DNA of 64,000 nucleotides from Chloroflexota bacterium (GTDB taxonomy: Bacteria > Chloroflexota > Anaerolineae > Anaerolineales > Anaerolineaceae). The notes below the pieces were generated by a model. That model worked only from the letters and a program-made list of their open reading frames with translations, searched no databases and was not told the DNA's origin. The stretch is taken from the NCBI GenBank assembly GCA_029265085.1, contig JAJUJY010000004.1, positions 1-64,000 of the forward strand. Direction: 5' to 3'. Below are positions 35,065-42,502 of the stretch, piece by piece. Positions within the stretch are counted from its first letter, which is position 1, and the number at the start of each line of letters is the position of its first letter. The translations under genes were made by a program, and so were the position numbers.

Positions 35065-35853
35065 ATGAATATCCCGAATATCGGCATCCCTGCGGGTAGT
35101 TTGCTGCGCCTGCCCGGCGGTCAACCTCGTCCGCAGGCCGCCAAACCCTCCACCAGCCTGGCTGAATCCGGCACCGCGGAGGCGCGTTCTGGGCTGGCAG
35201 CTTTTGCCATGTCGTACAGCCTGACCGAGCTAACCTACTCCGCCCAGGAAACCCAATTCGCTTTCCGCAAAGACCAATCCCTGGCGCTGCGCGCGCAAAG
35301 TTCCACCGACCTGCACCTGAAGCAGGAGCATTACCGCTTTGAACTAACCTTCTCGGCAGAGCAGCTTGGGCTGACCGCTGCCAATTTTGCCAATCCCGGC
35401 CAGCCGATCACCATGCAGTTCACCTACCAGCAGTCGCAAATGCAGATCGAGCACACCCTCAGCGCCAACCTGGTAAAAACCACCCGCTCCCCGGAAGAAG
35501 TGATCACCGATATTGCCAAAATGCTCAGCAAAGTGCTGCGCGATCCGGGCAATAAATCCGTCCGCTATGAATTAGATGAAGAAGCCCGCCAGGCGCTCCT
35601 GGGTGCAGACCCCAAGCTATGGGAAGAACTGGTGGCAATTATGGCGATGATTAACTTGCAAAAACGGCAGGGCGAAGCCAGCAAGGATTACGTGATTGCG
35701 GTCAGCGGCAAGGGCAAGCCGTACCTCGACCTGCAAGAAAAGACAAAAGTCGAGGGCGCACAAACCAACATCCAGATTCAGATCAAAATTTTGCCCCCGG
35801 CAGCAGAAAACAGCCAGGCACCCGCCAGCAGCAGCCCGGAATCTGCCCAATAA
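35065..35853 (+). CDS. Unknown protein downstream of yjfB-like gene
   Basis: AGGAGG lies just before the ATG at 35065. The 262-residue product has a flexible first 40 residues, then a strand-rich region (YRFELTFSAEQLGLTAANF and QPITMQFTYQQSQMQIEHTL), then helices, then a low-complexity tail. I know no family. Its position directly after a YjfB-like gene suggests a role in motility or cell-surface assembly. Confidence 0.6.
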   Translation: MNIPNIGIPAGSLLRLPGGQPRPQAAKPSTSLAESGTAEARSGLAAFAMSYSLTELTYSAQETQFAFRKDQSLALRAQSSTDLHLKQEHYRFELTFSAEQLGLTAANFANPGQPITMQFTYQQSQMQIEHTLSANLVKTTRSPEEVITDIAKMLSKVLRDPGNKSVRYELDEEARQALLGADPKLWEELVAIMAMINLQKRQGEASKDYVIAVSGKGKPYLDLQEKTKVEGAQTNIQIQIKILPPAAENSQAPASSSPESAQ

Positions 35854-35863
35854 TCCCGCATGT

Positions 35864-35893
35864 TTTCCATTCCCGGGTGTGCGCGGGTATAAT
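35864..35893 (+). promoter_or_regulatory. Promoter of the GNAT gene at 35900, giving a leaderless mRNA
   Basis: TATAAT (35888-35893) is six bases from the ATG; a TTTCCA -35 box at 35864-35869 has an 18-base spacer. No Shine-Dalgarno site is present. Confidence 0.55.
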
Positions 35894-35899
35894 CCGCGT

Positions 35900-36391
35900 A
35901 TGCCAACCATATCCCCCCTCCGCCCTGATCAAATTGAGGAAGCTCGCTGCGTGATTTATGCCGTAGCGCACGCGCTTTTCCACGACCGTGAAACATTGGA
36001 TGAATCGATTGCTTACTACCGGCAAAAATGGAGCCTGCCGGATATCGACAATTACCAACAGCACTACGTGGATAACGGCGGTGCCTTCCTGGTCATGAGC
36101 GATGCCGGGCGCATCATTGGAACCGGTGCGCTGCACCGCCTGGAAGACCAGGTGGGCGAAATCAAACGCCTGTGGCTGCTGCCGGAATACCAGGGGCAGG
36201 GCCTGGGCTACCAGATGATGCAGGCACTGCTGGCGGTCGCGCGCGCCAACGGCTACACCAAAGTGCGCCTGGAAACCAGTCCGGCCTACCAGCCGCGCGC
36301 CTTCCAGTTTTACCGTCAGTTGGGCTTTTATGAAATCCCGCGCTACGGGGATGACCCGGATGATGTGGGCATGGAAATGGAATTGAAATAA
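35900..36391 (+). CDS. GNAT-family N-acetyltransferase
   Basis: The 163-residue product has the GNAT core GTGALHRLEDQVGEIKRLWLLPEYQGQGLGYQMM, with the Q-x-x-G-x-G loop, and ends in AFQFYRQLGFYEIPRYG. The substrate is unknown. It is expressed from the promoter described just before it, without a ribosome site. Confidence 0.88.
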   Translation: MPTISPLRPDQIEEARCVIYAVAHALFHDRETLDESIAYYRQKWSLPDIDNYQQHYVDNGGAFLVMSDAGRIIGTGALHRLEDQVGEIKRLWLLPEYQGQGLGYQMMQALLAVARANGYTKVRLETSPAYQPRAFQFYRQLGFYEIPRYGDDPDDVGMEMELK

Positions 36392-36433
36392 TTGCTTTCA
36401 GGCTGCAACGACCGGCAAATGCAGGAATTTAAA

Positions 36434-36464
36434 TACTTGCATTTTGCAATTATTTATGTACAAT
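36434..36464 (+). promoter_or_regulatory. Promoter and palindromic operator of the MarR-AOR operon
   Basis: TTGCAT (36437-36442) and TACAAT (36459-36464) are separated by 16 bases. The palindrome TACTTGCA-TTT-TGCAATTA (36434-36452; 7 of 8 positions match) covers the -35 box, so a repressor bound there would block the promoter. The neighbouring MarR protein is the likely binder. Confidence 0.65.
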
Positions 36465-36501
36465 AAAACCAGTTGAGATTCTTTTCCCCGTAATCAATAA
36501 C

Positions 36502-36957
36502 ATGCTTAATCAAATCTCCAAACGTCAAATCGACGAGATTCTGTTTCAATTTCTGAAACAGATCTACCATTACGAGCGCGAACTGGACGCACGGCTTGGG
36601 CTGAATTACCAGCAAATTTGCCTGCTGCAGTTCTTGCGCCGCTGTGCCAGCGCGCGCATCAGTGAAATTGCCGAAACGCTGCAAACACCGCTTTTTCAAG
36701 CCACCCGCCTGGTGGACCGGCTGGTGGAACGCGGCTACCTGCTGAAAGAACGCGGGCAAAACGACCGCCGCGAGGTATTTGTCTCCATCCTGCCCTGCGG
36801 CGAAGAAGCGCTGCAGCAGGTGGAAACTTACACCTATCATTTGATCCTGGCAAATGCCGGGCAATTAAGCGAAGAAGAGCTGCGCGGCTTTCTGCTGGCA
36901 GCCACCAATATTCATAAAATCCTGGGGGCTCCGGTGGAGAAGCAGCATGACCAATAA
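36502..36957 (+). CDS. MarR-family transcriptional regulator
   Basis: The 151-residue product has the MarR winged helix: ARISEIAETLQTPLFQATRLVDRLVERGYLLKERGQNDRREVFVSI, with the wing DRR motif. It is the first gene of the operon and overlaps the AOR start by 11 bases, so it very likely controls itself and the metabolic genes behind it by binding the palindrome upstream. The inducing ligand is probably an aldehyde, quinone-like or aromatic compound, by analogy with the family only. Confidence 0.9.
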   Translation: MLNQISKRQIDEILFQFLKQIYHYERELDARLGLNYQQICLLQFLRRCASARISEIAETLQTPLFQATRLVDRLVERGYLLKERGQNDRREVFVSILPCGEEALQQVETYTYHLILANAGQLSEEELRGFLLAATNIHKILGAPVEKQHDQ

Positions 36958-38932
36958 ACCGTATGCAGGAAAAATTTTATGGGTAAACCTTTCGACGGGA
37001 AATATTCACGAAGAATCCATTCCGGATGAGGTGTACCGGCAATATTTATCCGGGTTGGGACTGGCGGCTTATATCCTGTACCCGCGCATCCCAGCCGGCG
37101 CCGATCCGCTGGGCGCGGAAAACATTCTGGGCTTTGTTTCCGGCCTGCTGACCGGCACAGGCAGCCTGTTCACTGGCCGCTGGATGGTCGCAGGCAAATC
37201 TCCGCTGACCGGCACCTGGGGCGATGCCAACTGCGGCGGCACCTTCTCCCCTGCAATTAAACGCTGCGGTTATGACGGCATTTTCTTTACCGGCCTCAGC
37301 CAAAAACCCGTCATTCTGGTCGTTGATGCCAATGGCGCACGCCTGGAGGATGCAGCAAACCTGTGGGGCATGGACTCAGTAGAGACCGAGATCACCTTGA
37401 CCCGGCAGTTTCATTCCGGCAAAAAACCATCGGTTGCCTGCATCGGCCCGGCAGGCGAGAAACGCTCCCTGCTGGCCGGGGTCTGCCATGACCGCGGGCG
37501 CCTGGCTGCACGCTCCGGCTTGGGCGCTGTGATGGGCGCAAAAATGCTGAAAGCTGTGGTTTTGAACGGCAGCCAGCCCATCCGCTGCGCTGATCCGGAA
37601 AAGGTCAAAGCACTCAGCCGCGCCTGCAGCAAATATTTCCGCGCAGAATTGCCGCTGCCGCAAGGCAAAAGGCTGCCGGTGATGGGAAAAATCATGCGTG
37701 CGCTTCCGCTGAGCCTGCGCATGGACGGCATGCTGTCCATCCCGCTCTTTCGCAAGTGGGGCACCACCGGTATGAACCAGGTCTCTGTCGAGTGGGGCGA
37801 TTCACCGATTAAAAACTGGGCTGGCAGCGAAAAAGATTATCCCCAATCCCGATCCAACGGCATTGACCCGGACAAGATCATCGCCCGCGAGATTCGCAAA
37901 TATCACTGCTATTCCTGCCCGCTGGGCTGCGGCGGGATTTGCAGCCTGGGTGAAGGCGAGACGCACAAACCCGAATATGAAACCGTGATGGCGTTTGGCG
38001 GTCTGCTGCTAAACGACAACCTGGATGCTATCTTTGAAATTAACGACCGCCTGAACCGGGCAGGTATGGATACCATCTCCGCCGGTGCTGCCGTAGGCTT
38101 TGCGCTGGAGGCCGCGGCGCAAGGCGCGCTGACCCGCGAACAGTTAGGCGGGTTGGATTTAAGTTGGGGCAATGCGGCCTCGGTAATAGGCCTGGTGGAC
38201 CAGATGATCCAGCGGCAAGGGATCGGCGACCTGCTGGCTGACGGGGTCAAGCGGGCAGCAGCCCGTCTGAATTCCAACAGCAGCGAGGGAGCCATTCACG
38301 CCGGCGGGCAGGAAATTGCCATGCACGACCCGCGCCTGGATCCCGGTTACGCCTTGCACGCCAGCGTAGAGCCCACACCGGGGCGGCACACCACCGGTGC
38401 GCAGACCTATTACGAGATGTACCGCCTGTGGAAGCGCGTCAAATCGGCGCCGCGCCCGCACATTCTCTACGGCAAAGACGGCAAATACCGGTCTGACCCG
38501 GAGAAAGCCGCGGCAGCGGTCTGCACAAGTTGTTTCACCCAGTTGTATAACGGCGCCGGCCTGTGCATGTTTGGCGGATTCCTGGGCGTGGACCGCCTGC
38601 CCTTTTTTGAATGGCTCAATGCCGCCACCGGCTGGCAGATCAGCCCGGATGAATATATGCAAATTGGCCGCCGTATCCAGACCCTGCGGCAGATGTTCAA
38701 CATCAAACAGGGTGTGGACCCGCGCAAATTATCCATCAGCCCGCGCGCCATCGGAATGCCCCCGTTGAAGCAAGGTGCAAACCGCGGCCGCAGCATTGAA
38801 CTGGAGGCCATGAAGCGCGATTACTGGCAGCAAATGGGTTGGGACCCGCAAACGGGAATTCCGACAACGCACACCTTGCATGAACTTGGACTCAATGGAA
38901 CGGGAGACCCAACCGATGGCCTATTGGATTGA
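36947..38932 (+). CDS. Aldehyde:ferredoxin oxidoreductase
   Basis: The 661-residue product carries the AOR N-terminal fold (KILWVNLSTGNIHEE, GTWGDANCGGTFSPA) that holds a tungsto-bispterin. The [4Fe-4S] motif C-x2-C-x3-C is in HCYSCPLGCGG, and the fourth Cys in AGLCMFGG near residue 545. Known members oxidise aldehydes to acids and pass electrons to ferredoxin; the closer relatives include tungsten enzymes for aromatic and short-chain aldehydes. The substrate is not clear. The next gene overlaps its end and encodes an unusual ferredoxin, the obvious electron partner. Confidence 0.92.
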   Translation: MTNKPYAGKILWVNLSTGNIHEESIPDEVYRQYLSGLGLAAYILYPRIPAGADPLGAENILGFVSGLLTGTGSLFTGRWMVAGKSPLTGTWGDANCGGTFSPAIKRCGYDGIFFTGLSQKPVILVVDANGARLEDAANLWGMDSVETEITLTRQFHSGKKPSVACIGPAGEKRSLLAGVCHDRGRLAARSGLGAVMGAKMLKAVVLNGSQPIRCADPEKVKALSRACSKYFRAELPLPQGKRLPVMGKIMRALPLSLRMDGMLSIPLFRKWGTTGMNQVSVEWGDSPIKNWAGSEKDYPQSRSNGIDPDKIIAREIRKYHCYSCPLGCGGICSLGEGETHKPEYETVMAFGGLLLNDNLDAIFEINDRLNRAGMDTISAGAAVGFALEAAAQGALTREQLGGLDLSWGNAASVIGLVDQMIQRQGIGDLLADGVKRAAARLNSNSSEGAIHAGGQEIAMHDPRLDPGYALHASVEPTPGRHTTGAQTYYEMYRLWKRVKSAPRPHILYGKDGKYRSDPEKAAAAVCTSCFTQLYNGAGLCMFGGFLGVDRLPFFEWLNAATGWQISPDEYMQIGRRIQTLRQMFNIKQGVDPRKLSISPRAIGMPPLKQGANRGRSIELEAMKRDYWQQMGWDPQTGIPTTHTLHELGLNGTGDPTDGLLD

Positions 38933-39335
38933 TGAGAACTGCACCGGCTGCACTGCCTGTCAAAAAATCTGCCCTACGACTGCCATTCACGGCAGCCGCG
39001 GAGAACGGCACACCATCCAGCCCGAACGCTGCATTGATTGCGGTGCATGCGGGCGCATCTGCCCGGCGGACGCGCTGCTGGCTCCTTCCGGGCAGGCGGC
39101 GATTCACCAAAAACGCTCCTTCTGGGCCAAACCGGTTGTCCTGGAGGCAGGCTGCATCTCTTGCGGCATCTGCCTGGAAGAATGCCCGGTAAGCTGCCTG
39201 GACTGGGCTGCCCCCAACGGGAAAAAACCGCACGTGACCCCGCACCTGGCCCAACCGGCGCGCTGCATTGCCTGCGCATTTTGCGCAAGCGCCTGCCCAA
39301 TGAATGTCATTCAAATGATCCAACCTTCCGCCTGA
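38916..39335 (+). CDS. Ferredoxin with four [4Fe-4S] motifs
   Basis: The 139-residue product has four C-x2-C-x2-C-x3-C-P motifs: CTGCTACQKICP, CIDCGACGRICP, CISCGICLEECP and CIACAFCASACP. It resembles PsrB/HycB-type electron-transfer subunits that pass electrons between clusters. The start at 38916 has GGGAG upstream and overlaps the AOR stop, so translation is coupled. A partner for AOR and possibly DUF362 is the natural role. Confidence 0.9.
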   Translation: MAYWIDENCTGCTACQKICPTTAIHGSRGERHTIQPERCIDCGACGRICPADALLAPSGQAAIHQKRSFWAKPVVLEAGCISCGICLEECPVSCLDWAAPNGKKPHVTPHLAQPARCIACAFCASACPMNVIQMIQPSA

Positions 39336-39362
39336 CCGCTCCATTCCTTCAGGAGAGCCGCA

Positions 39363-41027
39363 ATGACCCAACCAAGCCCCAGCTGTGTAATGATCACTCA
39401 TGCGCCCGAAATGGATTACCACCGGGATTTTGTAGCCCTGCCGCGCAATTACGGCAGCCCGGAATATTTCTCCCGGCCGGATATCCAGGCCATCACCCAG
39501 ACCGTTACCCAAAACCTGCGCCAGCTGGATGAGCGCACCGGTTTCACCCGCCAGTTGAACGGGCGAAAAGTGGTCATCAAGCCCAACCTGGTCACAGTTT
39601 ACACGGGCATGGGACTGACAGAAGAGGATTTCCCGGAGACAACCGATCCACGCGTTTTGGATGCCGTGACTGCTTTCTTCCAGCAGTATACCGATCAAAT
39701 CGTCATCGTCGAGTCCTCCGGGCGCGGCGTGCCAACCCGCGGTTCCTTCCGCGTAGCCGGAATTGACCGGTTGGCGCGCTACCGCAAAACGCAGTTAATC
39801 GCATTAGAAGAACAGCCTACCGACCGGTATTACGTCCCGCGCGCCAGGGTTAGCAAAGAAGTTTATGTTCCGCGCATATTCAGCGAGATTATTGCCAAAG
39901 AAGCTTTTTACGTCTCCGTTCCCAAATTAAAGACCAACCTGTATACAGGCGTTACCCTGGGTTTTAAAAATTCAATGGGCATCCTGCCCTATAATCTGCG
40001 CCAGCGCAGCCACCATTACCAGATCGACCAGAAGCTGGTGGATTTGCTCTATCTCTTCCAACCTGACCTGGTCGTGATTGACGGCATCATCGGCGGAGAG
40101 GGAAACTGCCCCGCGCCGGTGGACCCCGTTGATACGCGCGTCATCATCAGCGGTAATAACAGCGTGGAGACCGACCGGGTCGCCACCCGCATGATGGGGT
40201 TTGACCCGCAAGATATCGAATTAATGCGCTGCGCAGATGCCTGTGGCTTTGGTGATCCATCGGTTGAGGTGATTGGAGATGCGCGGGTGACGCCGTTCCG
40301 TCCTGCTGACCCTTCATTAACTAATGAAGCCTTCCGCGCGCAGTTTCCCAATGTGCGCGTCTATACCGGGCACACCATGCCGCACGCCCCCCAGATGCAA
40401 GCCTGCGCGGTCTGTTCCGAAGAAACCGCCCAGGCAATGGAATTGAGCTGCCGCGGCGGCTGCCTGGCCACCACCCGTTTTGCTTTTGATATGTTCATGC
40501 GCGAAGGCCAGCGCCAGGATTTTTCACTGGTGCTGTTAATGGGCAGCGGGGTTAAACTGGACGGCGCAACCTGCTACCTGGATACCCAGGGACGGCCGGT
40601 TCCGGTGGAGGAAATATTGCGCCAACCCGGTAAAAAATTGGCAGTGGGCAGCTGCGCCCGCAGTTTGAAAGACCAGGTGGATGTGTTTGTGGACGGCTGT
40701 ATGCCCTATCCAAATTCCCCCCATGTGGCCGTGCACCGCCTGACCGGCACCCTCTGCAGCGTGGTTTCACCGCGCAACAAACACTTGCTGCCCCTATTGC
40801 TAGACACATTAAAAATGTGCGAATCGCGCAAACGCCTGTACCGCGCCGGTCACCGCCTGGATTGCCCGCGCCCCTTTGCGCAAGATGAAACAGAAAAGCA
40901 CCGCCTGGAACAGGCTGACCTGACGCAAGAACCAATCCGCCTGGAAATTCCACCGCTCACCCCGCAAGAAATCCGCCAGCTGTGCAGCGCCGAAAACTGG
41001 GCTGTGCTGGCTACCTTCACAGGCTAA
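39363..41027 (+). CDS. DUF362 domain protein
   Basis: The 554-residue product has the DUF362 pattern: KVVIKPNLVTVYTGMG, YVSVPKLKTNLYTGVTLGFKNSMGILPY and DGIIGGEGNCP. The domain has unknown activity; it occurs in anaerobes beside iron-sulfur proteins. After the DUF362 fold (about residue 330) comes a Cys-rich stretch (ACAVCSEET, LSCRGGCL, GSCARS, DGCMPYPN) that may bind a cluster. CAGGAG lies before the ATG. It is third in the AOR operon. Confidence 0.8.
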   Translation: MTQPSPSCVMITHAPEMDYHRDFVALPRNYGSPEYFSRPDIQAITQTVTQNLRQLDERTGFTRQLNGRKVVIKPNLVTVYTGMGLTEEDFPETTDPRVLDAVTAFFQQYTDQIVIVESSGRGVPTRGSFRVAGIDRLARYRKTQLIALEEQPTDRYYVPRARVSKEVYVPRIFSEIIAKEAFYVSVPKLKTNLYTGVTLGFKNSMGILPYNLRQRSHHYQIDQKLVDLLYLFQPDLVVIDGIIGGEGNCPAPVDPVDTRVIISGNNSVETDRVATRMMGFDPQDIELMRCADACGFGDPSVEVIGDARVTPFRPADPSLTNEAFRAQFPNVRVYTGHTMPHAPQMQACAVCSEETAQAMELSCRGGCLATTRFAFDMFMREGQRQDFSLVLLMGSGVKLDGATCYLDTQGRPVPVEEILRQPGKKLAVGSCARSLKDQVDVFVDGCMPYPNSPHVAVHRLTGTLCSVVSPRNKHLLPLLLDTLKMCESRKRLYRAGHRLDCPRPFAQDETEKHRLEQADLTQEPIRLEIPPLTPQEIRQLCSAENWAVLATFTG

Positions 41028-41030
41028 CCG

Positions 41031-41294
41031 ATGAAGAAATTATTTTGGATTTTTTTACAAATTTTGGCTGTACTGCTGCTGGTCGGATCGCCCGTGGCGG
41101 GCTTGATTGCAGGCCGCCCCGGCCTTGGCTGGGGTATTGGGCTGGGTGTACTGGCACTTCATCTATTTGAATTGCGCATCACGCTCCCCTGGATCCGGCA
41201 GAAAAATTTAAATAGTTTACCGGTTGTACTCAAAACGCTGTTGTTTGGATTTACCTGGTGGGTTCCATTCCGGCAAGGTGTCTTTCAGGAGTAA
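41031..41294 (+). CDS. Small two- to three-segment membrane protein
   Basis: The 87-residue product begins three bases after the DUF362 stop, so translation is probably coupled. It has hydrophobic segments near residues 4-25 and 32-49 and a third weaker one near 65-80. No family known; it may anchor the operon proteins to the membrane. Confidence 0.65.
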   Translation: MKKLFWIFLQILAVLLLVGSPVAGLIAGRPGLGWGIGLGVLALHLFELRITLPWIRQKNLNSLPVVLKTLLFGFTWWVPFRQGVFQE

Positions 41295-41338
41295 ATCTGC
41301 TCCTGATTCAATCCAAGTTCATCGCTCAAGGAGGGGTT

Positions 41339-42466
41339 ATGAATCCGCGCAACGCATTTATGCTCAAAGGTGTTTTGAAAAACCGGGGCTACGATTGGTG
41401 GTGGCATTCACTGATCGGAGTCAGCCGCAGTACCGGTGAACGCCAGCCGTTCTTCATTGAGTACTTTGTGATCAATCCGGGGCTGAGTGAGGCGGAACCG
41501 GTTTTTGGCCAGCTGCCAGAAAACCGCGCCAAAGGCAAGCGGCCGTCCTACGCCATGCTCAAGGCAGGCACCTGGGGGCCCGGCAAAGCGGTCCAAATTC
41601 ACAACTATTACCCGATCAAGGATTTCACCGTTCAGGATGATCCGCTGAAAGTCTCCATCGGGCCATATTTTGTCACCGAAACGCATCTGGAAGGGCATGT
41701 CAGGCTGACCCCGGAAGAAGCGGCTGCGCACCCGGAATACATGAGCGAGTCTGGAGAAATGTCCTGGAATCTGGAAGCCAATAAAGTGCTCAGCTACAGC
41801 GTTGGGTTTGGCGCATCAGGACTGTTCCGTGCCTTGAACGCTTTTGAGATGTTCTGGCATGCCCAGGGAATGCTCACCCGCTACCAGGGTACCATTACCT
41901 TCAATGGGGAAATATTTGACGTAACCCCGGAAACCAGCGCCGGATACCAGGACAAGAACTGGGGCCAGGATTACACCAACTTGTGGATCTGGTTGAACTG
42001 CAATAATTTCACCAGCCGTTCCACCGGCAAGAAACTGCCCCTGACCAGCCTGGATGTGGGCGGAGCCGAGCCGGTAGTCTGGGGACAGGCTTTGCCGCGC
42101 CGCCTGCTGATCGCCTTTTATCACGAGGGCAAACTGCACGAGTTCAATTTTTCCAAATTCTGGACCGGGCCGCAGCAAAAAACCAACTGCCGGGTGGAAG
42201 CTGCCCAGGTGGTCTGGGAATTGGAAGCCTGGAACAACAAAGCGAAGATAAAAATCCTGTTCACCTGCCCGCGCACCCACATGCACCGCTTCAATTATGA
42301 AAACCCAGACGGCGAAAAGCGTCACAATAACCTGTGGAACGGCGGTTGGGCTTCCGGTTCGGTGGAGCTGTACGAGAAGAAAAACGGCAAATACGAACTG
42401 GTGGATATTTTCGATGGCGAAATGGGCGGCTGCGAATACGGTGAGGCAGACCCAAGAAACAACTAA
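41339..42466 (+). CDS. Tocopherol-cyclase-like protein
   Basis: The 375-residue product has the pattern of the tocopherol-cyclase family (PF14249): FEMFWHAQGMLTRYQGTITF, GYQDKNWGQDYTNLWIWLNCNNF with the conserved Lys-Asn-Trp-Gly, and strand-rich C-terminal parts. Plant members close the chromanol ring of vitamin E; the bacterial members are uncharacterised. AAGGAGG lies before the ATG at 41339. It ends the MarR-AOR operon, so an isoprenoid quinol or another lipophilic substrate is worth considering. No other tocopherol-pathway gene is present. Confidence 0.75.
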   Translation: MNPRNAFMLKGVLKNRGYDWWWHSLIGVSRSTGERQPFFIEYFVINPGLSEAEPVFGQLPENRAKGKRPSYAMLKAGTWGPGKAVQIHNYYPIKDFTVQDDPLKVSIGPYFVTETHLEGHVRLTPEEAAAHPEYMSESGEMSWNLEANKVLSYSVGFGASGLFRALNAFEMFWHAQGMLTRYQGTITFNGEIFDVTPETSAGYQDKNWGQDYTNLWIWLNCNNFTSRSTGKKLPLTSLDVGGAEPVVWGQALPRRLLIAFYHEGKLHEFNFSKFWTGPQQKTNCRVEAAQVVWELEAWNNKAKIKILFTCPRTHMHRFNYENPDGEKRHNNLWNGGWASGSVELYEKKNGKYELVDIFDGEMGGCEYGEADPRNN

Positions 42467-42502
42467 GCTGGCTGGCGGTTAATGGACATCATCAGGCCGG
42501 AA

